Positions 1 through 5,252 of a stretch of DNA of 5,254 bases are shown piece after piece. Location of the stretch: contig URKV01000125.1 in the NCBI GenBank assembly GCA_900548565.1, positions 1 to 5,254 of the forward strand. The letters are read 5' to 3'. Both the position numbers and the translations under genes were made by a program. The notes beneath the pieces are model-generated. The model was not told the DNA's origin, did no database searches, and saw nothing but the letters and a program-made list of their open reading frames with translations. This stretch comes from an uncultured Collinsella sp. Its GTDB lineage: Bacteria > Actinomycetota > Coriobacteriia > Coriobacteriales > Coriobacteriaceae. Numbering within the stretch: the stretch's first letter is position 1; each line of letters opens with the position of its first letter.

Positions 1-50
1 TACGAGATGCTCAGGAGTCTCGTGGGCTCGGAGATGTGTATAAGAGACAG
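1..50 (+). other. Illumina Nextera adapter (P7 tail, i7 index, read-2 transposon end): artefact
   Basis: These bases are not genomic. Positions 1-8 (tacgagat) match the inner end of the Illumina P7 oligonucleotide. Positions 9-16 (gctcagga) occupy the 8-nt i7 index slot. Positions 17-50 match the Nextera read-2 adapter and end in the Tn5 mosaic end (agatgtgtataagagacag, 32-50). The whole 50-base string is contiguous and in library order. The reading frame of the downstream gene runs back into it, so a GTG at 36 gives a false start codon. The contig therefore truly starts at 51. I recognise the sequence from general knowledge of Nextera libraries. Confidence 0.97.
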
Positions 51-344
51 CGCGAGGGCTATCCCGAGATCGGCCTGTACTGGGAGAAGGCTGCCCACGA
101 GGAGGCCGAGCATGCCGCCAAGTTCGCTGAGCTCCTGGGCGAGGTCGTGACCGACTCCACCAAGAAGAACCTCGAGATGCGCGTTGAGGCCGAGAACGGC
201 GCCACCGCCGGCAAGACCGATCTTGCTAAGCGCGCCAAGGCCGCTGGCCTCGATGCCATCCACGACACCGTGCACGAGATGGCTCGCGACGAGGCCCGCC
301 ACGGCAAGGCTTTCGCCGGCCTGCTCAAGCGCTACTTTGGCTAA
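51..344 (+). CDS. Rubrerythrin / NADH peroxidase-type ferritin-like protein, 3' partial
   Basis: This is the C-terminal 97 residues of a ferritin-like diiron protein; the 5' part is lost at the contig edge. Members of the rubrerythrin family reduce hydrogen peroxide in the cytoplasm of anaerobes, taking electrons from NAD(P)H through rubredoxin-type partners or domains. Two E-x-x-H iron-ligand motifs are visible: EAEH within EEAEHAAKFAEL, shortly after the REGYPEIGLYW segment, and EARH within ARDEARHGKAFAGLL near the C-terminus. They lie on two helices of the four-helix bundle. The first helix pair is only partly present, and any N- or C-terminal rubredoxin domain cannot be judged on the missing side; none follows the bundle here. 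The first five residues read in this frame upstream of 51 (MYKRQ) come from the adapter. The gene ends at TAA and is followed 34 bp later by an intrinsic terminator. I am confident of the family, less of the exact subtype. Confidence 0.88.
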   Translation, partial: REGYPEIGLYWEKAAHEEAEHAAKFAELLGEVVTDSTKKNLEMRVEAENGATAGKTDLAKRAKAAGLDAIHDTVHEMARDEARHGKAFAGLLKRYFG

Positions 345-378
345 GCCAACCGCCTGAGACATAACCTCTAGCTTGATG

Positions 379-409
379 AGGCCCGGACCATATTGGTTCG
401 GGCCTTTTT
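379..409 (+). terminator. Rho-independent terminator of the rubrerythrin-type gene
   Basis: An 11-bp stem (aggcccggacc at 379-389 with ggttcgggcct at 395-405, one G-U pair) closes a 5-nt loop. It is followed directly by a T tract (406-409, or ttttt counting the last stem base). It lies 34 bp after the rubrerythrin stop codon, in the correct orientation for that gene. Confidence 0.92.
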
Positions 410-477
410 CGTGCCTCACGAACTTGTTAACGCCCTGAAATAGGACCGCCTTCGGCATCGGCTTCTCGTCAAAAACT

Positions 478-601
478 AAATGAGTAGACTTTTTGGAACT
501 TGCCGAGCACACCACCCATATTGCTTTATAAAGCCGCAGGTAAATGACTTGTTGCAAAACGGCCTGGTCGCCAAAGTGCCAAAAGTCTACTCACTTAGAT
601 T
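478..601 (-). repeat. 124-bp terminal-inverted-repeat element, copy A
   Basis: This copy aligns without a gap to copy B at 1898-2021, with 21 mismatches over the 120 bases from 481 to 600 by my count (about 82% identity). Its ends are inverted: taaatgagtagactttt at 477-493 pairs with aaaagtctactcactta at 581-597, with one mismatch. The centre (about 508-530) is the most variable part and the right half the best conserved. Read on the minus strand, positions 601-587 give the last four codons and the TAG stop of the upstream nuclease-like gene. Beyond the element the minus strand continues into a short T run (gttttt), so the long-range hairpin might also help end transcription; this is inference. 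I see no clear target-site duplication. A plus-strand frame through this copy is broken by an early stop in copy B, so the element looks non-coding. Confidence 0.85.
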
Positions 602-1714
602 CGCAGCCGTCCACGATCGAGCCATTTTGTGTCTAACGGGCATCTTTCCGTCGATTACTCCCAATTTTGTCCAGTCAATGAATAGTTCAGACCGGAGTAA
701 TGCCTCAGCCCTTTGCTCATCCGAGCTTTTATCACGATATTCAGCATCGAGCATCCTGCATACGGCCTTAACGATCGCGCGGAATCTATCCTCATCCGAT
801 ATCTGTCTGTGTGTAAGGAGAAGCACATCGTAGCCCATGGCCTGAAGGGCCGTCATGCGGTCAGCGTCACGCAAGCCATCCCCCGCGCGTCCGTGCGAGG
901 CCTTTCCCTGACATTCAATGGCCACCTGTCGCCTACCGTCCGGCGAAGAAAGAAGTAGGTCGATATATACACGGGACTTTCCCACAATCGCTCGAGCACT
1001 TGTGCTTAACGTCACTTCGACATTGAGCTCTATGCCGCAAAACCCTTCGCCTCCCAGGGCTCGCGGCAGTCCAAGCAACAAATACGCCTCGACCTCAAAA
1101 GGCGACGCGGCACCCAATGGAACGAGTTGCGATACCGCCATAAATCTATTGCCGTAACGCATCCCGCAAACATCTGAACAAAAACGGTCAAGGTCTCCGC
1201 CCAAAACCAAAGCGTCTCGACGCCATAAATTTGAGGCGGTGCCGTCCTCGGACGGGCAGCGCACCCAACCGAACGTTGTCGAAATCGCGCCCGAATCAAT
1301 TGCACGCGAAAGCTCCGCCTCAAGTGCCGCTGGCAGGGCACACACCGCAAACAAGCCACACATCTCCGCCAATACCAAAAGAAGCTGAAGATCCGTCAGA
1401 TGCCGCGACATGATGAATGTCGTCAGTAGAGGAGACGTAACCAAAAACCCATGCTCCGTTTCCAGCACGGATTCCCTGGGGAGCTCACCAAGAAACAGCC
1501 GCTGCCTAATGCTGGCAGGACAAGTCCGTTTGTTTCTCGTCCGAACCAATGTATACAACGGAAAACCGAGCGCGACCGCAGCCGTCGGGTTGCGGACGAG
1601 ATCATATCGCTGCCGGTCTTCTTCCGGCCGTGGAAGCGGCGGACACAAAGCGCGGACTTGAGGAGGCAAACGCCAGTACCTAAAAGCCGATATGTCACAA
1701 AGTAGATCCTTCAT
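587..1714 (-). CDS. Accessory protein with C-terminal PD-(D/E)XK (Vsr/DUF559-like) nuclease domain
   Basis: Predicted 375-residue soluble protein with no signal peptide or membrane segment that I can see. The N-terminal region begins MKDLLCDISAFRYWRLPPQV and resembles families common in Coriobacteriia; I cannot assign it a function. The C-terminal region (about 204-320) has the pattern of Vsr/DUF559-type PD-(D/E)XK folds: a helix opening SPFEVEAYLLLGLP, a beta strand YIDLLL (Asp252), the core AIECQGKASH (Glu267, Gln269, Lys271), then DADRMTALQAMGYDVLLLT. This suggests a DNA-cleaving or DNA-binding enzyme. Related actinobacterial proteins are sometimes labelled AbiEi-like, but I see no partner toxin. 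The start is uncertain: ATG at 1714 is preferred, GTG at 1720 adds two residues, and neither has a good Shine-Dalgarno sequence. Three sampled 60-base lines average about 50% GC, against 65% in a pdxS line. The last residues, NLSE and stop, come from repeat copy A. Confidence 0.72.
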   Translation of the reverse strand: MKDLLCDISAFRYWRLPPQVRALCPPLPRPEEDRQRYDLVRNPTAAVALGFPLYTLVRTRNKRTCPASIRQRLFLGELPRESVLETEHGFLVTSPLLTTFIMSRHLTDLQLLLVLAEMCGLFAVCALPAALEAELSRAIDSGAISTTFGWVRCPSEDGTASNLWRRDALVLGGDLDRFCSDVCGMRYGNRFMAVSQLVPLGAASPFEVEAYLLLGLPRALGGEGFCGIELNVEVTLSTSARAIVGKSRVYIDLLLSSPDGRRQVAIECQGKASHGRAGDGLRDADRMTALQAMGYDVLLLTHRQISDEDRFRAIVKAVCRMLDAEYRDKSSDEQRAEALLRSELFIDWTKLGVIDGKMPVRHKMARSWTAANLSE

Positions 1715-1797
1715 AGGCACAGGAAAACACGAATTTCAACCCAGTCAGTCACGCATTGGCGCGAACGCACCAAAAATGGCGCCGAACGGACTGCCAA

Positions 1798-1863
1798 GTT
1801 TTCAACAGCCCTCCCCAACTGGCCAAAAGCTTGCCGAGAGCTGGACGAAGCCCTGTTGAAAAC
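1798..1863. repeat. 11-bp inverted repeat with 44-nt spacer upstream of the nuclease-like gene
   Basis: A perfect inverted repeat (gttttcaacag at 1798-1808, ctgttgaaaac at 1853-1863) encloses a 44-nt spacer. The spacer can form a weak inner stem (ccaact at 1815-1820 with agctgg at 1839-1844, one mismatch). On the plus strand a run of seven T (1868-1874) follows four bases after the right arm, giving a terminator-like layout, but no plus-strand gene ends here. The arms sit in the gap between repeat copy B and the 5' end of the nuclease-like gene. They may be a separate repeat or part of a longer version of that element. The rest of the gap (1715-1797 and 1864-1897) shows nothing I can name, and I found no convincing promoter for the minus-strand gene. 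Confidence 0.5.
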
Positions 1864-1897
1864 CCCATTTTTTTCTCATGCAGAAGCTTTGCGCGGC

Positions 1898-2021
1898 AAG
1901 TGAGTAGACTTCTTTGAACATCCCGAGCAGGCCGGTCATCCTGCTTTTCAAAACCGCAGGTAGATAGCTTGTTACAAAACTGCCTGGTCGCCAAAGTGCT
2001 AAAAGTCTACTCACTTAGGTT
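1898..2021 (-). repeat. 124-bp terminal-inverted-repeat element, copy B
   Basis: Second copy of the element at 478-601, in the same orientation and of the same length. Its ends are inverted: aagtgagtagactt at 1898-1911 is the exact complement of aagtctactcactt at 2003-2016. The right edge of similarity to copy A stops at 2021, the first base of a codon in pdxR. Bases 2021-2007 read on the minus strand give Asn-Leu-Ser-Glu-stop, as in copy A. An internal hairpin (gcagg with cctgc on the minus strand) is complete here but weaker in copy A. The plus-strand frame beginning at 1900 meets TGA after five codons, so no peptide is conserved between the copies. Confidence 0.85.
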
Positions 2022-3446
2022 GCAGAGTGCCCCCATTAGCTGCAATTCCAAGGTAGTTAGTACTTTTGGACTCAGATCGTCATACTGAACAAGAATTTGA
2101 GTTGAGTTTTCAGGGACAGATGCGCCATCGGCACACCAAAAACAGTCACCGATATCGATAAAAGGGATGCTCGAGCGCGTGAGGGCCCATGCAAAAGTGC
2201 TTCCGCCCGTTCCACGCTCCGCAACCACGATACAGTAAAGGCCCGCGTCTGCATGCTCGATCGAGACCTCTCCTGCCGGAAATACCTTCCGCACAAGCGC
2301 CATCAGGCCATCACGCGCCTCGCGAGCACGAACGCGCACGCGGTTCACATGTCGCTCGTAATCACCCGATTCCAGCAAACGAGCCAAAGCGACCTGGTCA
2401 ACAGAACTCACCGACGAGGCGTAAAAACCAAGGTTGCGCCTAAACCGCTCCATTAGCTCATCGGGCAGCACCATGTACGCTAGACGCAACGCCGATGACA
2501 GGCTCTTCGAAAACGTGTTGGTGTAGATAACCGACTGGGAGGCATCGATCGACGCGAGCGCGGGAATTGGCTTGCCGGCAAGGCGAAACTCACAATCAAA
2601 GTCATCTTCGATGAGGTACCGACCTGGTCGCTCGGCGGCCCAGCTCAGCAGCGCATAGCGACGCGCAATGCTCGTCACAAGACCGGTGGGATACTGATGG
2701 GACGGCATAAGGTGAAGGACATCGGTCCCAGTTTTCTGCAGAGCGCTCAGGTCCACGCCGTCGTCATCCAACGGGATATGTCGTACTTGGCAGCCCATAG
2801 CCTGATAGATGCGCGTCAGGCGCAAATAGCCCGGATCCTCAACGGCATACACCTTGTCCGCGCCAAGCAACTGAACCAACATGGTATCGAGCAGCTGGGC
2901 GCCCGCACCGATAACGATGTTGTTGGGGTCGACATTCATACCCCTTGTCCCGCGCAGATGGTGAGCAATTGCGCGTCGCAGCCGAGCAGTGCCCTGCGCC
3001 GGTGCGGGCGAAAAGATTTCGCGCTCGTCTTCGGATGCCAGCGTCGCCCGTAGCGCACTTTGCCAAAGCCGCGCCGCCTCCAAAGCGGAAGGAGAAAGTG
3101 CATCGAACAGCTCAACCTGTCCGTTGACATCATGCACGCTGGGGCCCACAGAGACGGCATCTCGGTCGATGCCCTCCGCAGCCGAAGCCAAAACCGGTGC
3201 ATCCGGAAGCTCGCAAGCGTAGTAGCCACGACGCGGCTTTGAGCAAATATAGCCCTCGGCAAGTAGCTGGCTATATGCATTCTCGATGGTAATGACACTG
3301 ATTCCCAGATGACTGGCAAAGGCGCGCTTAGACGGCAGATGCTCCCCCGCCGCAATACGGCCAGCAACAATATCATCTCGAATTTGCTGGTAAACATACT
3401 CATAGAGCGATGCTTCGCCGCGTTTTTCCAAATTGTAGTCAAGCAT
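2007..3446 (-). CDS. pdxR: PdxR, MocR-family (GntR HTH plus aminotransferase-like) regulator of PLP synthesis
   Basis: A 479-residue cytoplasmic transcription factor. Residues about 14-80 form a GntR-type winged helix (SLYEYVYQQIRDDIVAGRI, LPSKRAFASHLGIS, AEGYICSKPRRGYY). Residues about 115-475 form a fold-type I aminotransferase-like domain. It shows the MocR signatures EDPGYLRLTRIYQAMG, MPSHQYPTG and LIEDDFDCEFR, and the PLP-anchoring lysine, Lys314, in TNTFSKSLSSALRLAY. In studied PdxR proteins this domain senses PLP: the regulator activates pdxST and represses itself. Divergence from pdxST here fits that role. I chose ATG at 3446 because aggtga lies eight bases upstream; a TTG at 3479 would add 11 residues with no family support. 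The last four codons and the stop lie inside repeat copy B, so the native C-terminus may have been altered by a few residues. Family confidence is high; the PdxR name rests on context. Confidence 0.93.
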   Translation of the reverse strand: MLDYNLEKRGEASLYEYVYQQIRDDIVAGRIAAGEHLPSKRAFASHLGISVITIENAYSQLLAEGYICSKPRRGYYACELPDAPVLASAAEGIDRDAVSVGPSVHDVNGQVELFDALSPSALEAARLWQSALRATLASEDEREIFSPAPAQGTARLRRAIAHHLRGTRGMNVDPNNIVIGAGAQLLDTMLVQLLGADKVYAVEDPGYLRLTRIYQAMGCQVRHIPLDDDGVDLSALQKTGTDVLHLMPSHQYPTGLVTSIARRYALLSWAAERPGRYLIEDDFDCEFRLAGKPIPALASIDASQSVIYTNTFSKSLSSALRLAYMVLPDELMERFRRNLGFYASSVSSVDQVALARLLESGDYERHVNRVRVRAREARDGLMALVRKVFPAGEVSIEHADAGLYCIVVAERGTGGSTFAWALTRSSIPFIDIGDCFWCADGASVPENSTQILVQYDDLSPKVLTTLELQLMGALCNLSE

Positions 3447-3453
3447 GAGTTTA

Positions 3454-3459
3454 TCACCT
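3454..3459 (-). promoter_or_regulatory. Ribosome binding site of pdxR
   Basis: The minus strand reads aggtga eight bases before ATG 3446, which decides for this start over the upstream TTG at 3479. Its upstream edge overlaps direct-repeat box 1 by two bases (3458-3459). Confidence 0.7.
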
Positions 3460-3580
3460 GACCTTATTAAGTCATTCAATCTGGTATTAGTCTGACCTTG
3501 TTATTATCTCGAAAACTGAGTATTTCGCCATACCCAGCTCCCCAATAGGATGTTCCGTCAAGCAATGCACATGCCAACCA

Positions 3581-3586
3581 AGGGAG
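3581..3586 (+). promoter_or_regulatory. Ribosome binding site of pdxS
   Basis: The sequence agggag lies five bases before ATG 3592 and selects that start over the in-frame ATG codons at 3550, 3565 and 3571. The resulting N-terminus (MAEQTSKADRVKLNREL) is of normal family length. Confidence 0.8.
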
Positions 3587-3591
3587 CAACC

Positions 3592-4482
3592 ATGGCAGAA
3601 CAGACCAGCAAGGCCGATCGCGTCAAACTCAATCGCGAGCTCGCGCAGATGCTCAAGGGCGGCGTCATCATGGACGTTACCACGCCCGAGCAGGCACGCA
3701 TCGCCGAGGAGGCAGGCGCCTGCGCCGTCATGGCTCTCGAGCGCATCCCGGCCGACATCCGTGCCGCAGGCGGCGTCTCGCGCATGAGCGACCCCAAGAT
3801 GATCAAGGGCATCCAGGAGGCCGTCTCCATCCCCGTCATGGCCAAGTGCCGCATCGGTCACATCGTCGAGGCGCAGGTCCTGCAGGCCATCGAAATCGAC
3901 TACATCGATGAGTCCGAGGTTCTCTCCCCTGCCGATGACGTCTATCACATCGACAAGACCCAGTTTGACGTGCCGTTTGTCTGCGGCGCCCGTGATCTGG
4001 GCGAGGCGCTGCGCCGTGTTGCCGAAGGCGCCACGATGATTCGCACCAAGGGCGAGCCGGGCACGGGCGACGTCGTTCAGGCCGTGCGCCACATGCGCAA
4101 GATCCAAAAGCAGATCCGCGACGTTGTTGCCCTGCGCAACGACGAGCTCTTTGAGGCAGCCAAGCAACTGCAGGTTCCGGTCGAGCTGGTGCGCGAGGTC
4201 CATGCCACGGGTAAGCTTCCCGTCGTGAACTTTGCCGCCGGCGGCGTAGCGACCCCCGCCGACGCCGCGCTGATGATGCAGCTGGGCGCCGAAGGCGTGT
4301 TTGTCGGCTCGGGCATCTTTAAGAGCGGCGACCCCGCCAAGCGCGCAGCCGCCATCGTCAAGGCCGTGGCAAACTTCACCGATGCCAAGCTCATTGCCGA
4401 GCTTTCAGAGGACCTGGGCGAGGCCATGGTGGGCATCAACGCCGACGAGATCGAGATTATCATGGAAGAGCGCGGGCGCTAG
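3592..4482 (+). CDS. pdxS: PdxS, synthase subunit of glutamine-dependent PLP synthase
   Basis: This 296-residue (beta/alpha)8-barrel enzyme makes pyridoxal 5'-phosphate in the cytoplasm from ribose 5-phosphate (or ribulose 5-phosphate), glyceraldehyde 3-phosphate and ammonia supplied by PdxT. In family enzymes it forms a dodecamer decorated with PdxT. The key residues are present: Asp28 in GGVIMDVTTPEQA; Lys85 in PVMAKCRIGHIVEAQ, the lysine that binds the pentose substrate; and Lys153 in MIRTKGEPGTGDVV, the second catalytic lysine. The phosphate-binding loops FAAGGVATPADA and GVFVGSGIF are also intact. Length and motif spacing match the family with no truncation. The start at 3592 is supported by agggag five bases upstream; the in-frame ATG at 3550 would add 14 unsupported residues. 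It is the first gene of a two-gene operon with pdxT, 20 bp downstream, and is divergent from pdxR. Confidence 0.98.
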   Translation: MAEQTSKADRVKLNRELAQMLKGGVIMDVTTPEQARIAEEAGACAVMALERIPADIRAAGGVSRMSDPKMIKGIQEAVSIPVMAKCRIGHIVEAQVLQAIEIDYIDESEVLSPADDVYHIDKTQFDVPFVCGARDLGEALRRVAEGATMIRTKGEPGTGDVVQAVRHMRKIQKQIRDVVALRNDELFEAAKQLQVPVELVREVHATGKLPVVNFAAGGVATPADAALMMQLGAEGVFVGSGIFKSGDPAKRAAAIVKAVANFTDAKLIAELSEDLGEAMVGINADEIEIIMEERGR

Positions 4483-4502
4483 TCCAGCAGAAAGGATCGC
4501 AC

Positions 4503-5090
4503 ATGAGCGATTATGCAGACCAAACGGTCGCCGTGCTGGCGGTCCAAGGCGCATTTGCCGAGCACGAGGCAAGACTATCCGAGCTGGGCGCGCGCTGTAT
4601 TGAGCTGAGGCAGGCGGCTGATTTAAAGCAGGACTTTGACCGTCTGGTACTTCCCGGCGGCGAGTCTACCGTTCAAGGGAAGCTGCTAGATGAGTTGGGC
4701 ATGCTCGAGGAGCTTCGCACCCGCATTGTTGAAGGCATGCCCGTCCTGGGCACCTGCGCCGGCCTGATTCTGCTGGCTCACGACCTTGCCGCCCATGACG
4801 ATAAGGGCACGCCGCGCCTGGCAACCATGGATGTGCTCGTTGAGCGCAATGCCTACGGCAGGCAGCTCGGCAGTTTTCGAACCAAGGGGCAGGTAGCTGG
4901 CATCGACGGTGAAGTGCCGCTGACGTTTATCCGCGCGCCCCGCATCGTCGAGGTCCACGGCGACGCAAAGGCCTTAGCGAAAGTCGACGGCCGTATCGTC
5001 GCCGCGCGCCAGGGCAACCAGCTCGGCGTAACCTTCCACCCCGAACTCGACGAAGACACCCGCCTCCACGAACTGTTCCTACAAATGTAG
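4503..5090 (+). CDS. pdxT: PdxT, glutaminase subunit of PLP synthase
   Basis: A 195-residue class I (triad) glutamine amidotransferase that hydrolyses glutamine and passes ammonia to PdxS; in the family it is active only when bound to PdxS. The catalytic triad is complete: Cys85 in VLGTCAGLILLA, and His179 and Glu181 in VTFHPELDED. The oxyanion/glutamine-binding motif LPGGESTVQGKLL (from Leu50) and the FIRAPRI segment are as expected, as is the N-terminal VAVLAVQGAFAEH. Length is normal for the family. The gene starts 20 bp after the pdxS stop, with aaagga upstream of the ATG, consistent with translation from one pdxST transcript. No T-tailed intrinsic terminator follows; instead the downstream sequence holds a long hairpin without a T run and an array of 27-bp repeats. 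Confidence 0.98.
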   Translation: MSDYADQTVAVLAVQGAFAEHEARLSELGARCIELRQAADLKQDFDRLVLPGGESTVQGKLLDELGMLEELRTRIVEGMPVLGTCAGLILLAHDLAAHDDKGTPRLATMDVLVERNAYGRQLGSFRTKGQVAGIDGEVPLTFIRAPRIVEVHGDAKALAKVDGRIVAARQGNQLGVTFHPELDEDTRLHELFLQM

Positions 5091-5103
5091 GCAGAACAGA
5101 AAC

Positions 5104-5167
5104 GAGAGTGGATAATCTCCCACTTTGAGCCTGAATGCGAGCCCAAACTGGGAGATTATCCACTCTC
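5104..5167. repeat. 64-bp long-hairpin element, 19-bp perfect arms
   Basis: Arms at 5104-5122 (begins gagagtggataa) and 5149-5167 (ends ttatccactctc) are perfect 19-bp complements. After one C-C mismatch the stem continues with four more pairs (5124-5127 with 5144-5147), leaving a small terminal loop. It begins 13 bp after the pdxT stop. No T run follows on the plus strand, and the reverse reading also lacks one, so it is not a standard intrinsic terminator. The length and perfection of the arms suggest a dispersed palindromic repeat or a small non-autonomous mobile element. It may still stabilise or end the pdxST transcript. Confidence 0.85.
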
Positions 5168-5175
5168 ATGCTATG

Positions 5176-5231
5176 TAGTCGTTGGGGACGTTCTTGAATG
5201 ACTAGTCAAACAAGAACGTCCCCAACGACTA
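5176..5231. repeat. 56-bp inverted repeat with 21-bp perfect arms and central palindrome
   Basis: Arms at 5176-5196 and 5211-5231 are perfect 21-bp complements; the core is ggggacgttcttg against caagaacgtcccc. The spacer holds a perfect 10-bp palindrome, TGACTAGTCA (5199-5208), so after a 2x2 internal mismatch the stem could close further. No T run follows. It overlaps the 27-bp iterated units described separately, and together they look like a REP-type or other dispersed palindromic repeat cluster. Confidence 0.85.
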
Positions 5232-5252
5232 GTCATTTAAGAACGTCCCCAA
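5182..5252. repeat. Three 27-bp units: one inverted, two in direct tandem
   Basis: Unit 2 (5199-5225) and unit 3 (5226-5252) are adjacent direct repeats with 23 of 27 matching bases; both contain gactagtca, then three variable bases, then aagaacgtccccaa. Unit 1 (5182-5208) is the inverse complement of the same unit and shares the TGACTAGTCA palindrome with unit 2. The four differing bases between units 2 and 3 are the first base and the three-base linker (aac or ttt). The window ends two bases after unit 3, so the array may continue. Confidence 0.8.

Larger units (their letters stand above)
3447..3591. promoter_or_regulatory. Divergent pdxR/pdxST control region with direct-repeat boxes
   Basis: This AT-richer 145-bp gap separates the two divergent units. 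Two boxes, CTGACCTTATTA (3458-3469) and CTGACCTTGTTA (3492-3503), match at 11 of 12 bases and lie 34 bp apart start to start, about three helical turns. A partial box, CTGGTATTA (3481-3489), sits between them, 11 bp before the second. Direct repeats of this kind are known at PdxR/MocR targets, so PdxR binding is the likely role; this is inference. A possible pdxST -10 (TATTAT, 3502-3507) overlaps the second box and lacks a good -35, as expected for an activated promoter. Box 1 touches the pdxR ribosome binding site. No riboswitch-like structure was apparent. Confidence 0.6.

Noticed and set aside
36..50. GTG start codon for the rubrerythrin-type gene
   Set aside because: It lies within the sequencing adapter, and the gene is truncated at the contig end.
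480..833. Plus-strand reading frame beginning in repeat copy A
   Set aside because: It is antisense to the nuclease-like gene for most of its length, and the equivalent frame in copy B stops after five codons. It has no recognisable domain.
1749..2014. Short minus-strand frames (81 and 70 residues) across repeat copy B
   Set aside because: They are made of repeat and inverted-repeat sequence, overlap the pdxR 3' end, and have no family signature. They are better explained as chance frames.
478..2021. The 124-bp elements as integron attC sites or a CRISPR array
   Set aside because: Ends do not match the attC core consensus and no integrase is present. Two repeats 1.4 kb apart with a gene between them are not a CRISPR array.
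3550..3591. Upstream in-frame ATG (3550) as the pdxS start
   Set aside because: The 14 extra residues have no family counterpart, and a good ribosome binding site points to ATG 3592.
3487..4203. Long minus-strand frame of 238 residues opposite pdxS
   Set aside because: The composition (many Asp, Leu, His and Gly) is typical of an antisense shadow of a GC-rich gene; pdxS is unmistakable in the other strand.
5104..5167. Long hairpin as a standard intrinsic terminator for pdxST
   Set aside because: No T run follows the stem in either direction; recorded as a repeat.
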